NCBI RefSeq assembly: GCF_000337335.1
Contig: NZ_AOJN01000053.1
Coordinates: 1-52,716 of the forward strand
Source: Halorubrum distributum JCM 10118
GTDB lineage: Archaea > Halobacteriota > Halobacteria > Halobacteriales > Haloferacaceae
Length of the DNA: 52,716 nucleotides
Direction of reading: 5' to 3'
This document shows positions 8,875 through 17,316 of this stretch, one piece after another. The notes beneath the pieces are model-generated. The model searched no databases and was not told where the DNA came from. It was given only the letters and a program-made list of their open reading frames with translations. Numbering within the stretch: the stretch's first letter is position 1; each line of letters opens with the position of its first letter. A program made the translations under genes and the position numbers.

Positions 8875-9064
8875 GGCTATTAATGCATAGCTGGTAGTGA
8901 GTGAACGAATCGGTTGTGTGAATACTGCCCTCTTCCGAGCGAAAGCGTAGCTACAACCACGTGACTGAGAAACCGGCACAACCGCTTAACTCGCGTCGTA
9001 TGACGACACCAAGAGTCTGATAATAACAGTACTTATCTCCTATCCCGGAAGATGTAGTATTGTG

Positions 9065-9448
9065 ATGAACGCACAAAATAGGTCCGCGGGTCGGATCGGA
9101 TCGCTCACCCAACTCCAGTGGCTAGCAGTTGCGTTAGTCGTGGTCACTGGCGTTCTCCACGTGTATGCTGGTATCGTCGAGGGACGGATTCCCGTTGCAC
9201 TCGCAGGTGTCGGCTACGCCGGTGCACTTGTGCTGTTCTTCTTCGACTATCGGCGGCGACTGCTCTACCTGACCGGGATTCCGTATACGGCCGTGCAATT
9301 CCCCCTCTGGATCGTAGCCAAGTCAGAATACGGAATGGTCGACTACGTTGACAAGGCGGTTCAGGTCGCCTTGATCCTTGTGTTGATCTACCTCTATCTG
9401 AACACGTCGTCCGATTCAGCCGGAAACACAGCAACGGCAGCGGACTGA
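9065..9448 (+). CDS. Small four-helix membrane protein, unknown function
   Basis: About 127 residues: a polar N-terminus, then four hydrophobic segments near residues 16-36 (LQWLAVALVVVTGVLHVYAG), 43-60 (PVALAGVGYAGALVLFFF), 66-84 and 94-114 (AVQVALILVLIYLYLNT), separated by the basic loop DYRRR. A His in the first helix (VLHVYAG) and the pattern VTGVLHVYAGI.EG recall haloarchaeal membrane proteins annotated only as DUFs. A GTG lies one codon before the chosen ATG. The NikR-like gene converges from the other strand with 30 nt between the ends. Confidence 0.65.
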   Translation: MNAQNRSAGRIGSLTQLQWLAVALVVVTGVLHVYAGIVEGRIPVALAGVGYAGALVLFFFDYRRRLLYLTGIPYTAVQFPLWIVAKSEYGMVDYVDKAVQVALILVLIYLYLNTSSDSAGNTATAAD

Positions 9449-9478
9449 GCGTGCGAATTCACGGGATGTCTATCTCGC

Positions 9479-9868
9479 TCAGTTATCTCGAATCACCATA
9501 ATTTTCACCCGATTCACGCCGTCGAAGTCACGAAGGCGGTAGGTCAGCTCCCGGACGCGTTCGCCGGCGCCCTGGCAGAACAAGGACTCGAGACACCACT
9601 CCCCCTGGTGGGTGTGACTCGTGTTGAGAATCACGTCCTGATAGTCGTGCTGGACACCGTGGAGTTCCCCGATCACCTCGTGATGGCGGTAGTCGAAGGC
9701 GACGAGCGCGATAATGTTCTCGCTGAGGTCTTCGAGTCGGGAATGAGTCTCAATGTACTCCTGCATCGCCTCACGAACCGCTCGTGACCGATTGTTGAGT
9801 CCCTCGTCTTGCCAGACTTGATCGAACTCTTCGACGACTGCATCTGGGATGTTGAAACTTGTCCGCAT
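9479..9868 (-). CDS. NikR-like ribbon-helix-helix metal-responsive regulator
   Basis: 129 residues. The N-terminal ribbon-helix-helix (MRTSFNIPDAVVEEFDQVW, then NNRSRAVREAMQEYI) matches CopG/NikR proteins. The C-terminal ACT-like metal-binding domain keeps the NikR ligand pattern: a His in the HHEVIGELHGVQHDY region, His-x-His in SHTHQGEWC and the Cys just after. NikR proteins bind Ni2+ and repress transport genes. The start ATG 9868 gives the normal NikR N-terminus; a longer frame upstream overlaps the MFS gene and is rejected. It follows the MFS gene by 70 nt on the same strand, so it may control that carrier. The metal could also be cobalt or another transition metal. Confidence 0.8.
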   Translation of the reverse strand: MRTSFNIPDAVVEEFDQVWQDEGLNNRSRAVREAMQEYIETHSRLEDLSENIIALVAFDYRHHEVIGELHGVQHDYQDVILNTSHTHQGEWCLESLFCQGAGERVRELTYRLRDFDGVNRVKIMVIRDN

Positions 9869-9938
9869 CAGGTGCGATTCGGACTGCTTGTACAAGAGTT
9901 CCGAGTATGCGCTCTCCGCGAGTCGGCAGTGATGGCCC

Positions 9939-11159
9939 TTATTCCTCGATAGGTGCCTCCCAGAGTAAGATTCCTGCCGAACTGACGACCAGCACAACCC
10001 CCGCTACGGCGAGCGCGAACAGCGGGGAAACGACATCGGAGATGACACCACTCCCAAGTTGGAACGGAACGACAGCGAGTCCGCTAACCATCGCCATGGC
10101 ACTGAGAATCGTCGCCCGTCCCATCGTCTCGATGCGGTCGTTGATGTACTGGCCAGCGAATGATCGGGTCACGTCGGAGAGTCCGCGGATTAGCAGGAAG
10201 GTCGGTAAGGCCAGAACGGGGACGAAATACATCCCCACTAGCGCGCCGCCGACGACGAAGGGCAGCCACAGAAACCACGTCCGAAGCCCCAGACGGGCAC
10301 GAATCGTCCCAGTATAGTAGCTCAGCCCGGCACCAAAGAGACTGTACGCCGCATAGAACCACCCGAGCAGTGATCTCACCTGCGACTGTGAGACACCGAA
10401 GTCGAGAACGATGGTCTCGAATATTGGTTGAAGGAACACGAAAACGAGATACGTCACTGCTGCGTAGAGGACGTAGTAATACAGCACGAACGCCCGTATG
10501 TTTCGCTCTGAGATCGTCCGCCGGATGATCGAGAGTGTGCGACGAAAGCTCAACGCCGTGGTGTCGGTTCGTTCGTAGGTCGCGGGCTCGTCTATCGTCA
10601 GGAGAACGAACACGCCGATTGCTGTCACTCCCGCAGCGACGAACCACGGATACGAGAGGTCAATGCTCCCAAGATACCCCCCGATGATTGCCGCTCCAGC
10701 GCCGATTGCCAGGGCGACGGATTCGCCGCGCCCACGGACGTGCGCGAACTGGTCTTCGGAGAGGTCGTCGGTGAGCGTATCGTACAGCCAGGCATCTTCG
10801 CTTCCCGACCGGAAGTTGTAGCCCATCGACCAGCAGACGTACAGAGTCGCGAGCGCCCAGAACGAACTAGATAGTCCGATGCCAATCAGTGTGAGCGAGA
10901 TGAGCGCGGTGCCGGTCAGGAGGCTGTTGCGCCGACCGACACGGTCACCGATGTAGCCCGTCGGAATTTCACCCAGCAACGTCGTCAGATTGTATATCGC
11001 TTCGAGGATGGCAATTTGCGTGAAATTGAGCCCTTGTGCGAGAAAGAAGAGGTACATAATCGGGCGGTAAAACTCGACAGCCTTCGTCGATTTGTAGAGG
11101 TAGTACTTCAGAACGCTCGCCGGAGGAAGATCAGACGAACGCCAGAATGGAACTGCCAT
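9939..11159 (-). CDS. Major facilitator superfamily transporter
   Basis: 406 residues with about twelve hydrophobic segments. The loop between helices 2 and 3 has the MFS signature (GYIGDRVGRRNSLL), and a related pattern appears in the second half (TIRARLGLRTWFL). The N-terminal part (AILEAIYNLTTLLGEIPTG) resembles the MFS groups of putative efflux carriers. It sits in the inner membrane as a secondary transporter; the substrate is unknown. The NikR-like regulator gene lies downstream on the same strand, which makes metal or metal-chelate transport a reasonable but unproven idea. ATG 11159 is the first start in frame, and the first helix begins about 30 residues in. Confidence 0.82.
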   Translation of the reverse strand: MAVPFWRSSDLPPASVLKYYLYKSTKAVEFYRPIMYLFFLAQGLNFTQIAILEAIYNLTTLLGEIPTGYIGDRVGRRNSLLTGTALISLTLIGIGLSSSFWALATLYVCWSMGYNFRSGSEDAWLYDTLTDDLSEDQFAHVRGRGESVALAIGAGAAIIGGYLGSIDLSYPWFVAAGVTAIGVFVLLTIDEPATYERTDTTALSFRRTLSIIRRTISERNIRAFVLYYYVLYAAVTYLVFVFLQPIFETIVLDFGVSQSQVRSLLGWFYAAYSLFGAGLSYYTGTIRARLGLRTWFLWLPFVVGGALVGMYFVPVLALPTFLLIRGLSDVTRSFAGQYINDRIETMGRATILSAMAMVSGLAVVPFQLGSGVISDVVSPLFALAVAGVVLVVSSAGILLWEAPIEE

Positions 11160-11317
11160 ATTGGCGATGGATATTCTGAAGAGATGGATGTTGTGTTATG
11201 ATCGATTTGGCATTTCGTAATACGGCTGCTCCGAGCAAGTAGAGCTATTATTCGGCATCCGCCTGTACCGTTTCTCGAAGTATCGCTGACCCCGAAGGTC
11301 GAGCAAGCCTCGGCAGA

Positions 11318-11329
11318 AGTTGAGACTGG
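11318..11329 (+). repeat. Copy C of the AGTTGAGACTGG motif
   Basis: AGTTGAGACTGG followed by GAACCTCCATACATATC, resembling the tails of copies A and B. It lies 272 nt before the transposase start. An inverted shorter copy (D) lies 178 nt after the transposase stop, so C and D together bracket the transposase gene. Confidence 0.5.
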
Positions 11330-11347
11330 GAACCTCCATACATATCG

Positions 11348-11557
11348 TTACTGGCCGACCGTGAGGCGATTTGGGTAAGTTTGTTCACCGAAACGAGGGC
11401 AGACGGCCGTGAGCACGAACGAGGTGTCTTTAGCCGCGGATTCGATAACGGGGTGGGCGATCACCCGGCGGCTGATAGCGACGGGGTTGCTGTCTGTGAG
11501 CGCCCCCGAAACTGAGAAGGCCTGAGTCCCACACGTGAGCATTGGGGAGAACGTCAT
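11348..11557 (-). pseudogene. Possible gene fragment, unknown
   Basis: A 69-residue frame starting MTFSPMLTC and ending NRLTVGQ, with fairly high GC at third positions. It could be a remnant of a gene cut off by the neighbouring insertion sequence. It has no recognisable domain and no promoter was seen. A non-coding interpretation is equally plausible. Confidence 0.2.
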
Positions 11558-11589
11558 ATCATTGGTCGAGAACGGCAGACGTGTCCCTG

Positions 11590-13266
11590 ATGGCACCGAC
11601 TGCCGTCTCTCGACGCGATGTCTTCCGTTCGATAGCGACAACACAGCATCTCGATTGGCCGGCCTACGACTCGACACCACTGTACGACCAGAGTTCACTG
11701 ACGGCGCTCACGGAGGATTTCCGGACTGTCTCGGGAATCTGGTTCGAGCACGACGCCCACGATTCGGTCGAGGGATTCGTCTGTCAGTATCCACTGTCCT
11801 ACGTGGATTTCAGTCCCCACGACCAGTACTCCGGTCTGACTCGATACGAGATGCCACAGCTCTTCAGGGCATTCCTGCTGAAAGAGATACATGGCTGGAG
11901 CCACGAAACGGCGCTTGTCGAGTATCTCCACCAGCGCTCAGGACCCCGTCGCTCGCTCGGGTTCGACTCCGTCCCCGATCAGTCGACACTCTGGCGCAGT
12001 TGGAACAAGCGCTTCAGTGCCGACCTCCGTGAGACAGTCGAGAGAACGGCTCAGACGATTCTCATCAACGCACAGAATGCCGGTGTTACGGTGCCTCGTG
12101 ACCCAGAACGGAAGCTCCAGTACCATAATGACGAGTCTGAGGCGACCGATCCGGACGACCAGACTGTTTTGGAAGAAGCAGCGAAGATAAGCAATCACGT
12201 CAGCCGTGTCGTCTTCCCGGCATTCTCCTTGGACCGTGGCGAGGGCTGTGAGATCCACGAGAACGCCTACTGGGGCCTGCAGACATATCTCGGACTTCGC
12301 GAGCGGCTGGCTGCGAACGAAGGTGCTCGTAGTTTCCTCTACGAGTCGACTCGGGATCGGACACCGCTGGGGCACGCCCATCGCGAGCAAGTTCGTGACC
12401 TCTCTATCGCGGAGATCAGGGAGATGTACCGGCAGGCCATCACTCGGCTCCTGAACGAAGTTGTGGAGACAGAGGAGTTCTTTCGAGCGGGGATCGTCGC
12501 CATCGATATTACCGAAGCTGACCCGTTCACGGGCGATAGAACGGGCTACGAAGACGAGATTATCGGCACGAAGGAGAAGACCGACGAATACGCCTACCAG
12601 TGGGCGACGGTGCAGTTGGTCGGGAATGCCGTCCCGATTGTGCTGGACGCGCGCCCCGTCCGGAAGGGGGAGACACGACTGGAAATCGTCGAGGATTTGC
12701 TTGATTCGGCTGAGGGCCTCGTTCACGTCGATAACGTCTTGATGGACCGGGAGTTCGATAGCCAGCACGTCCTGGAGATGCTCAGCCAGCGCGGGCTTTC
12801 CTATGTCGTTCCCAAGCGGATGCAGACCAGCGAGAAAGCCCAGGCCAAGCGGTTGCTCCAACGGGGTCAGGACCGCTACGAGACCGACCGGAAGCTCCAT
12901 CTCGGGAAGAACGAATGGCACGAGACGACGCTGATCTACCGTCGGAAAGAGGACTCCGAGCACGACGACTATCGACAGTATTCGGTGTTCATGACGAATG
13001 GCGGGAGTGGGCACCTCACGGAGTACGGGTATCGGTGGGAGATTGAGAGCGGCTACAGGTCGATAAAGCGATTCATGGCGGCGACGACATCCAAGGATTT
13101 CGGGCTACGGTTCTTCTACTTCGCATTCGCCTGCCTGTTGTACTCGATCTGGCGGGCTGTCGATCTGCTCGTGCAGGTTGAGTTGACTGGTGAGTACGAA
13201 CATTCACCGATCGTAACAGCCGACAACACGCTGACGCTGCTGAAGAAGGAGACTGGAATTGGGTAG
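11590..13266 (+). CDS. IS4-family-type DDE transposase
   Basis: 558 residues. The IS4 hallmark Y(2)R(3)E(6)K is perfect in YGYRWEIESGYRSIK (E about residue 486). The other two catalytic acids are likely in VAIDITEADP (about residue 305) and VLMDREFDS (about 386), giving a full DDE triad, so the enzyme looks intact. The C-terminus (LRFFYFAFACLLYSIWRAVDLL) matches the related transposase at 19426-21051, placing both in one haloarchaeal subgroup. It cuts and joins the ends of its own element. I chose ATG 11590 (MAPTAVSRR); GTG 11581 and TTG 11542 are in-frame alternatives. Element ends were not identified. Confidence 0.85.
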   Translation: MAPTAVSRRDVFRSIATTQHLDWPAYDSTPLYDQSSLTALTEDFRTVSGIWFEHDAHDSVEGFVCQYPLSYVDFSPHDQYSGLTRYEMPQLFRAFLLKEIHGWSHETALVEYLHQRSGPRRSLGFDSVPDQSTLWRSWNKRFSADLRETVERTAQTILINAQNAGVTVPRDPERKLQYHNDESEATDPDDQTVLEEAAKISNHVSRVVFPAFSLDRGEGCEIHENAYWGLQTYLGLRERLAANEGARSFLYESTRDRTPLGHAHREQVRDLSIAEIREMYRQAITRLLNEVVETEEFFRAGIVAIDITEADPFTGDRTGYEDEIIGTKEKTDEYAYQWATVQLVGNAVPIVLDARPVRKGETRLEIVEDLLDSAEGLVHVDNVLMDREFDSQHVLEMLSQRGLSYVVPKRMQTSEKAQAKRLLQRGQDRYETDRKLHLGKNEWHETTLIYRRKEDSEHDDYRQYSVFMTNGGSGHLTEYGYRWEIESGYRSIKRFMAATTSKDFGLRFFYFAFACLLYSIWRAVDLLVQVELTGEYEHSPIVTADNTLTLLKKETGIG

Positions 13267-13606
13267 AGAGACACTCAGCCCAGGTTAGCGCGCCGTCTGA
13301 GTGGCTACACTGTTGAAAGTCGCGATAATTCGTCCATACGATTGGAAGTCTGATAGGAATGGCCGCTTGGGGAGTGATTTGAGGTGGTCTGCGTTGACTG
13401 ACCCGGCCAAATTCACGCATCACAGCCCCGCTGAAACCGGTATAGTCTCAACTTCCCGCTTGCCGATTTCTATATAGCGATATGAGATACATAAGTTCGA
13501 ATCCAGACAGGGTTGCGTTGTAGAACAGACGACGTAATTCGGACTCGGCTCGAAAACGCGGGACCACTTCGGAATAATTACCCCCGCAGCTTCCGCATCG
13601 ACGCCC
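13267..13606. other. Intergenic region after transposase, with inverted motif copy D
   Basis: 340 nt without a credible gene. The first 175 nt are probably the right end of the insertion sequence. Then come the inverted motif and an AT-rich stretch with TCTATATAGCGATATGAG (near 13469-13486). This is about 120 nt before the next start, far for a TATA box in this organism; AATAATTA near 13573-13580 lies 30 nt before ATG 13607 and is a better promoter candidate. Confidence 0.4.
13444..13453 (-). repeat. Copy D, inverted and shorter
   Basis: AGTCTCAACT on the plus strand, i.e. AGTTGAGACT on the minus strand, in the context GGGAAGTTGAGACTATA. It shares the first ten bases of the motif and the preceding GA/AA, but not the GG or the AT-rich tail seen in copies A-C. 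Confidence 0.4.
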
Positions 13607-14440
13607 ATGGTCGACTCCGACTGGGGAGACTGGCTGCCGCGCGCGGTCGCGGACGCCAACCCCGACACCGTGGCGCTGTGGTACCTGGGCTGTAACGGAT
13701 TCGCGATCAAGGGGAGCGAGGGGACGGTCCTCTGGATCGACCCGTACGTCGGCACCGGCGACCCGCCGCGGACGATCCGCATGGTTCCGATCCCGTTCGA
13801 TCCCGCGGACGTCGAGGCCGCCGACGCCGTGCTGGCCACCCACGAGCACACGGACCACGTTCACGGTCCGTCGCAGGCGCCGATCTTAGAGAACACCGAC
13901 GCCGACCTCGTCGCACCCGACGACTCGCTCGCGGTCGCGCGCGATGAGGAGCGCTGGACCGAGGAGTACGCGGTGAGCGAAGCGGCCTTCACCGAGGTTC
14001 GGGAGGGCGACGAGCTGCGGATCGGCGAGTTCACCGTTCACGTGGTGGAGACGCGCGACGCCGACGCCACCCATCCCGTCGGCTACGTGATCGAACACGA
14101 CGCCGGCACGGTGTTCCACGCCGGCGACAGCAAGCCCTCGCCGTCCTTTACGGGCCTCGCAGATCGGTTCGACATCGACCTCGGCATCCTCGCGTTCGGC
14201 TCCGAGGGCACGGTTCCAGACAAGGCGACGGGCGAGCCGGTCCAGACGAAGTGGTACAGCGACGAAAACGAGATCGCGACGGCCGCGAACGACCTCGGGC
14301 TCGACCGGCTGGTGCCGACCCACTGGGACATGTGGAAGGGGCTGACCGCCGACCCGACCGCGCTCCACGACCACGTCCGGAGCTACGAGTCGCCGGAGCG
14401 GTTGGAGATAGTCGAGATCGGCGACCGGCTCGACCTGTAA
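13607..14440 (+). CDS. MBL-fold metal-dependent hydrolase, UlaG-like
   Basis: 277 residues of the metallo-beta-lactamase fold. The metal-binding HxHxDH motif is in LATHEHTDHVHG (about residues 85-94); further ligands are likely in HAGDSKPSPS (His and Asp near 174-176) and VPTHWDMWKG (His near 237). The pattern, including ALWYLGCNGFAIK at the N-terminus, resembles L-ascorbate-6-phosphate lactonase (UlaG) and related cytoplasmic hydrolases. The true substrate in haloarchaea is unknown. ATG 13607 lies 30 nt after an AT-rich box. It stands alone; the next gene starts 93 nt downstream on the same strand and is unrelated in function. Confidence 0.82.
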   Translation: MVDSDWGDWLPRAVADANPDTVALWYLGCNGFAIKGSEGTVLWIDPYVGTGDPPRTIRMVPIPFDPADVEAADAVLATHEHTDHVHGPSQAPILENTDADLVAPDDSLAVARDEERWTEEYAVSEAAFTEVREGDELRIGEFTVHVVETRDADATHPVGYVIEHDAGTVFHAGDSKPSPSFTGLADRFDIDLGILAFGSEGTVPDKATGEPVQTKWYSDENEIATAANDLGLDRLVPTHWDMWKGLTADPTALHDHVRSYESPERLEIVEIGDRLDL

Positions 14441-14533
14441 TCTGGAGCCGAGCGGGCGTTTTCGCGACGTTTCGGTTATCAACCACGAAACGCGGCCCGT
14501 GGAATTTAAGCCCCTGCTCCGGGACGTGCGGAT

Positions 14534-16303
14534 ATGAGCGAACGGACGGCGGAGGCGGCCACGACCGTCGACGAGGACGGGATCCGCGTCGAGAAATCCT
14601 TCACGGACGACGCGTTCCCCGTGCCCGCGGTGATGTACACCCTCTCTTCGCACCGCGAAGACCCGGTACGGGTACGTATCGTCGACCGGATCCCGGAGTC
14701 GTTCCCGATGGACCGGGTCGGGTTCCACCCGGAGTACGAGAGCGAGAACTGGACGGCGTACAAGGACCACCGCGTGGAGTTCGAGCGCGTGATCGATCCC
14801 GACGAGAGCGTGGAGACGGTGTTCGGAATCCGCGACGACGACCCCGACCTCGACGGGTTCCTCGGGACGCCGGTGATCGAACACGTCCCGGTCGGCGAGG
14901 AGATAGAGGACGTCCTCGGCGCCGGCGACACGGACGCGGTACGGGAGGTGCTCTCCGGCGACCGCGCGACGCTCCCCGGCATGGCGGAGGACGACGAGCT
15001 GCTGCCGGACGATCCGGTCGAAGAACCCGCCGAGCCGTCTGAAACCGAGAAGAGAGACGTTGAACCCGACGAATCAGCGGAAGCCGGAGACGAGCCGGAA
15101 GTCGACGCGGAATCCGACGACGGCGACGAGCCGGAGCCCGAGGCTCCAGAACCTCGTGCGGTCGACGAGGGAACGGCAGCCGTGACCGCGCACGAGGGAG
15201 GGCCGATCGGTACCGCGGCGACGGAGACCGACACCGAACCCGAACCGGCGGCCGACGAGGCGTCCGAGGAACCGGCTGAAGCCGACGAGACGGCCGTAGA
15301 AGAGGTTCTCGACGACGGAGCGGCGGACGAGGAACCAGCCGACGAGACCGACGAGCCCGCGACGCTGCCCGGCGAGGGCGGCCTCGCGGCGGCGCTGGCG
15401 GCCGAGATCAGGTCTGGGGCGGCCGACGAAGAGGATATCGAGACGATCGAAGGGGCGTTCGAGGGCGGCGTGCCGCGCAGCGTCGACGTGCGGATCGCCC
15501 GCCTCCAGTCGAGCGTGGCCGACATCGAGGCGTACGCCGACGCGCTCGCCGAATTCATCGACGGGGAGGGGACGGCGCGGGAGATCCTCGACGGGATCGA
15601 CGAACGCGTCGACGACGTCGAGTCCGAGGTCGACGCCCTCGACGACCGCCTCGACGCGGCTGCCGACGAGCGCGAGTCGATATCGTCGGACGTCGACCGC
15701 GTCGACTCCGCGGTCGACTCCGCCACCGAGGCGGTGGACGCGGTCGACGGGCGGGTGGACGCCGTCGAAGAGGACGTCGAGGCTGTCGAAGGCGACGTTC
15801 ACGGCGTTGAAGCGGACGTGCGGGCGGTCGAAGACGATGTCGCGTCCGTCGACGAGGCCGTCGAGTCGGTTCAGAGTGCCGTCTCGACCGTCGAGACCGA
15901 CGTCGACGACCTCGCCGCCGACGTCGATCGGGTCGAGGGGCAGGCCGACGCGGTCGAAGACGCGGTCGACGACCTGGGCGACGACGTCGAGACGCTGTAC
16001 GAGGAAGTCGACAGGGCGGCCGAGCGCGCCGAGAACGCCGAGGAACGGGCCGAAGGGGCCGAGGAGCGCGCCGCCGATGCGGCGGAGCGCGTCGACGACG
16101 TCGAGGCCGGGCTCGACCGCTTCGACGAGGAGTTCGACGACCTGTGGGACGACCTCGCGGAGGTCGACACGCGGCTCACCGACATCGAGGACCGCCTCGG
16201 CGAGGATCTCGACGACGTGGCGGCCGAGCTAGACGAGATCAACGACCACCTCGACGAGCTCGACGAGTTCCGCTCGCGCCTCAACGAGGCTTTCGGCCCC
16301 TAA
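14534..16303 (+). CDS. Long acidic coiled-coil protein with N-terminal beta domain
   Basis: 589 residues in three parts. Residues about 10-120 look like a conserved beta-rich domain (AVMYTLSSHREDPVRVRIVD, VGFHPEYESENWTAYKDHRV, VIEHVPVGEE). Residues about 155-290 are a disordered linker very rich in Glu, Asp, Ala and Pro. Residues about 320-580 form a long coiled coil built of near-perfect seven-residue repeats of the type VDAVEED or VEGDVHG, with an Ala/Glu/Arg-rich block near 495-520. The C-terminus (LDEFRSRLNEAFGP) continues the coil. It is probably cytoplasmic, since no membrane segment is visible, and could be a scaffold or structural protein. I do not recognise a named family. The HisG-like gene follows 107 nt downstream. 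Confidence 0.75.
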   Translation: MSERTAEAATTVDEDGIRVEKSFTDDAFPVPAVMYTLSSHREDPVRVRIVDRIPESFPMDRVGFHPEYESENWTAYKDHRVEFERVIDPDESVETVFGIRDDDPDLDGFLGTPVIEHVPVGEEIEDVLGAGDTDAVREVLSGDRATLPGMAEDDELLPDDPVEEPAEPSETEKRDVEPDESAEAGDEPEVDAESDDGDEPEPEAPEPRAVDEGTAAVTAHEGGPIGTAATETDTEPEPAADEASEEPAEADETAVEEVLDDGAADEEPADETDEPATLPGEGGLAAALAAEIRSGAADEEDIETIEGAFEGGVPRSVDVRIARLQSSVADIEAYADALAEFIDGEGTAREILDGIDERVDDVESEVDALDDRLDAAADERESISSDVDRVDSAVDSATEAVDAVDGRVDAVEEDVEAVEGDVHGVEADVRAVEDDVASVDEAVESVQSAVSTVETDVDDLAADVDRVEGQADAVEDAVDDLGDDVETLYEEVDRAAERAENAEERAEGAEERAADAAERVDDVEAGLDRFDEEFDDLWDDLAEVDTRLTDIEDRLGEDLDDVAAELDEINDHLDELDEFRSRLNEAFGP

Positions 16304-16410
16304 ATCGACGATTTTCGACGAGATACGGCCGACGTGAAACGGCGCCGTCGGCCTCGATCAAGCCGGTTCAAAACGCAACCCGTTTTACGCGCGCGGCCGC
16401 AGATTGGTCA

Positions 16411-17316
16411 ATGACTGATCCGGTTCCGGTCGCCGTCCCTCGCAAGGGTCGCCCGCTCGAAGCGGTCTTAGAGCGGATCGCGGCCGTCGCAAGCGACGAA
16501 CGTCTCGACCGGCTCGCGGACAGCGTGAGCAACACGCTCCGATACGAGAAGGCCGTCACGAAGGGGTCGGTCGACGCCGAGGCGGGCCCCTACGACCGGC
16601 TCGCCGAGTACTCGGACCCGACGACGACGGCAGAGCCGGAGTTCACGCTGATGCGCGACGACCGGAACGGGAAGCCGCGACGGATCGTCTTCGACGCCGC
16701 GACGGTCGATCTGGGCGACGTGACGGTCAAGCTCGTCGGTCGCGAGGAGCCGTTTCGCGCGCTTCGAACCCACGAGTTCGGGCTCGGATTCGACTCCGCC
16801 GACCTCGTCTTAGAAGAGGTGGTCGGGATTCGAGACACCGGGCTCGGCAACATCTCGGACATCAACGACCGGATCGACCCGGTCGACACCGACGTGCGCG
16901 TCGTGACCGGGCTCGGAGACACGGTGTACCACACCCTGATGGGCCGCGAGGACCGGCGGGCACCGAACACGACGTTCGACCGCGCGTACCTCGCCGACTA
17001 CGAGGGGCCGCTGTGTATTTCCCCGCGATACGAGCGGTTGGTCACCGCGGTGTTGGGTACCGACGCGCTCGACGGGGTCGAGTTCGTCTATCCCGCCGCG
17101 GACGAGGAGGAGGAGGCCGCGATCGCCCGGGTCGGCCTCGGCGTGTACCTCACGGTTACCGGCTCCACGGCGCGCGAGCACGGCCTCTCCGTCGGCGAAC
17201 ACCTCTTCCCCAGCGAGACGGTCCTGATGCGTAACGCGGCCGAGACGGACGATTCCGTCTCTCGCGTCCTCCGGGCGCTCGATCGCGAAACGACCGACTC
17301 CGAGATCCGCGTGTGA
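16411..17316 (+). CDS. HisG-like (ATP phosphoribosyltransferase-related) protein
   Basis: 301 residues. The N-terminus VAVPRKGRPLEAVLERI recalls the HisG start (a P-K/R-K-GRL-E-L pattern), and the C-terminal part aligns by eye with HisG: CISPRYERLV against the ATKYPRLTR region, and TVTGSTAREHGLSVGEHLFPS against the STGRTLRENGL..EEIFPS region that binds the phosphoribosyl group. Between them are GFDSADLVLEEVVGIRDTG and GDTVYHTLMG. This suggests a bilobal periplasmic-binding-like fold related to ATP phosphoribosyltransferase, but the spacing is divergent and histidine genes are not nearby. It may be a paralogue with another substrate. ATG 16411 matches the family N-terminus. Function uncertain; gene certain. 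Confidence 0.6.
   Translation: MTDPVPVAVPRKGRPLEAVLERIAAVASDERLDRLADSVSNTLRYEKAVTKGSVDAEAGPYDRLAEYSDPTTTAEPEFTLMRDDRNGKPRRIVFDAATVDLGDVTVKLVGREEPFRALRTHEFGLGFDSADLVLEEVVGIRDTGLGNISDINDRIDPVDTDVRVVTGLGDTVYHTLMGREDRRAPNTTFDRAYLADYEGPLCISPRYERLVTAVLGTDALDGVEFVYPAADEEEEAAIARVGLGVYLTVTGSTAREHGLSVGEHLFPSETVLMRNAAETDDSVSRVLRALDRETTDSEIRV

Larger units (their letters stand above)
8731..9064. other. Intergenic region with hairpins and motif copy B
   Basis: 334 nt with no convincing gene. It holds a strong hairpin (8832-8854), a second hairpin (8855-8871), motif copy B (8863-8874) and an AT-rich stretch near 9015-9040 that may contain the promoter of the next gene. A GTGTTGAAA-like stretch near 8783 recalls ends of haloarchaeal insertion sequences, but no partner end or transposase remnant could be confirmed. 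Confidence 0.35.
11160..11589. other. Intergenic region upstream of transposase, with motif copy C
   Basis: 430 nt between the MFS start and the transposase start. It holds motif copy C (11318-11329) and a minus-strand open frame (listed separately). The left end of the insertion sequence must lie here, but I found no inverted repeat matching the right flank beyond the short motif. Confidence 0.35.
11318..13453 (+). mobile_element. IS4-type insertion sequence, approximate extent
   Basis: The extent is a guess: from motif copy C (11318) to the inverted copy D (ending 13453), which flank the transposase. Only about 10 bases (AGTTGAGACT) match between these ends, less than a typical terminal inverted repeat, and no target duplication was found. 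The true ends may lie closer to the gene. Confidence 0.3.

Noticed and set aside
11318-13453. Motif copies C and D as true terminal inverted repeats of the first insertion sequence
   Set aside because: Only about ten bases match, and copies A and B occur without a transposase. Kept as an approximate extent only.
13488-13515. GTTCGAATCC, like the T-arm of a tRNA, near the end of the insertion sequence
   Set aside because: No acceptor, D-arm or anticodon stem can be drawn upstream; the preceding bases are AT-rich and unpaired. At most a chance match or a tRNA-end remnant.
14251-15042. Arg/Gly-rich plus-strand frame across the end of the lactonase and start of the coiled-coil gene
   Set aside because: Out-of-frame shadow of two strong genes with extreme Arg content.
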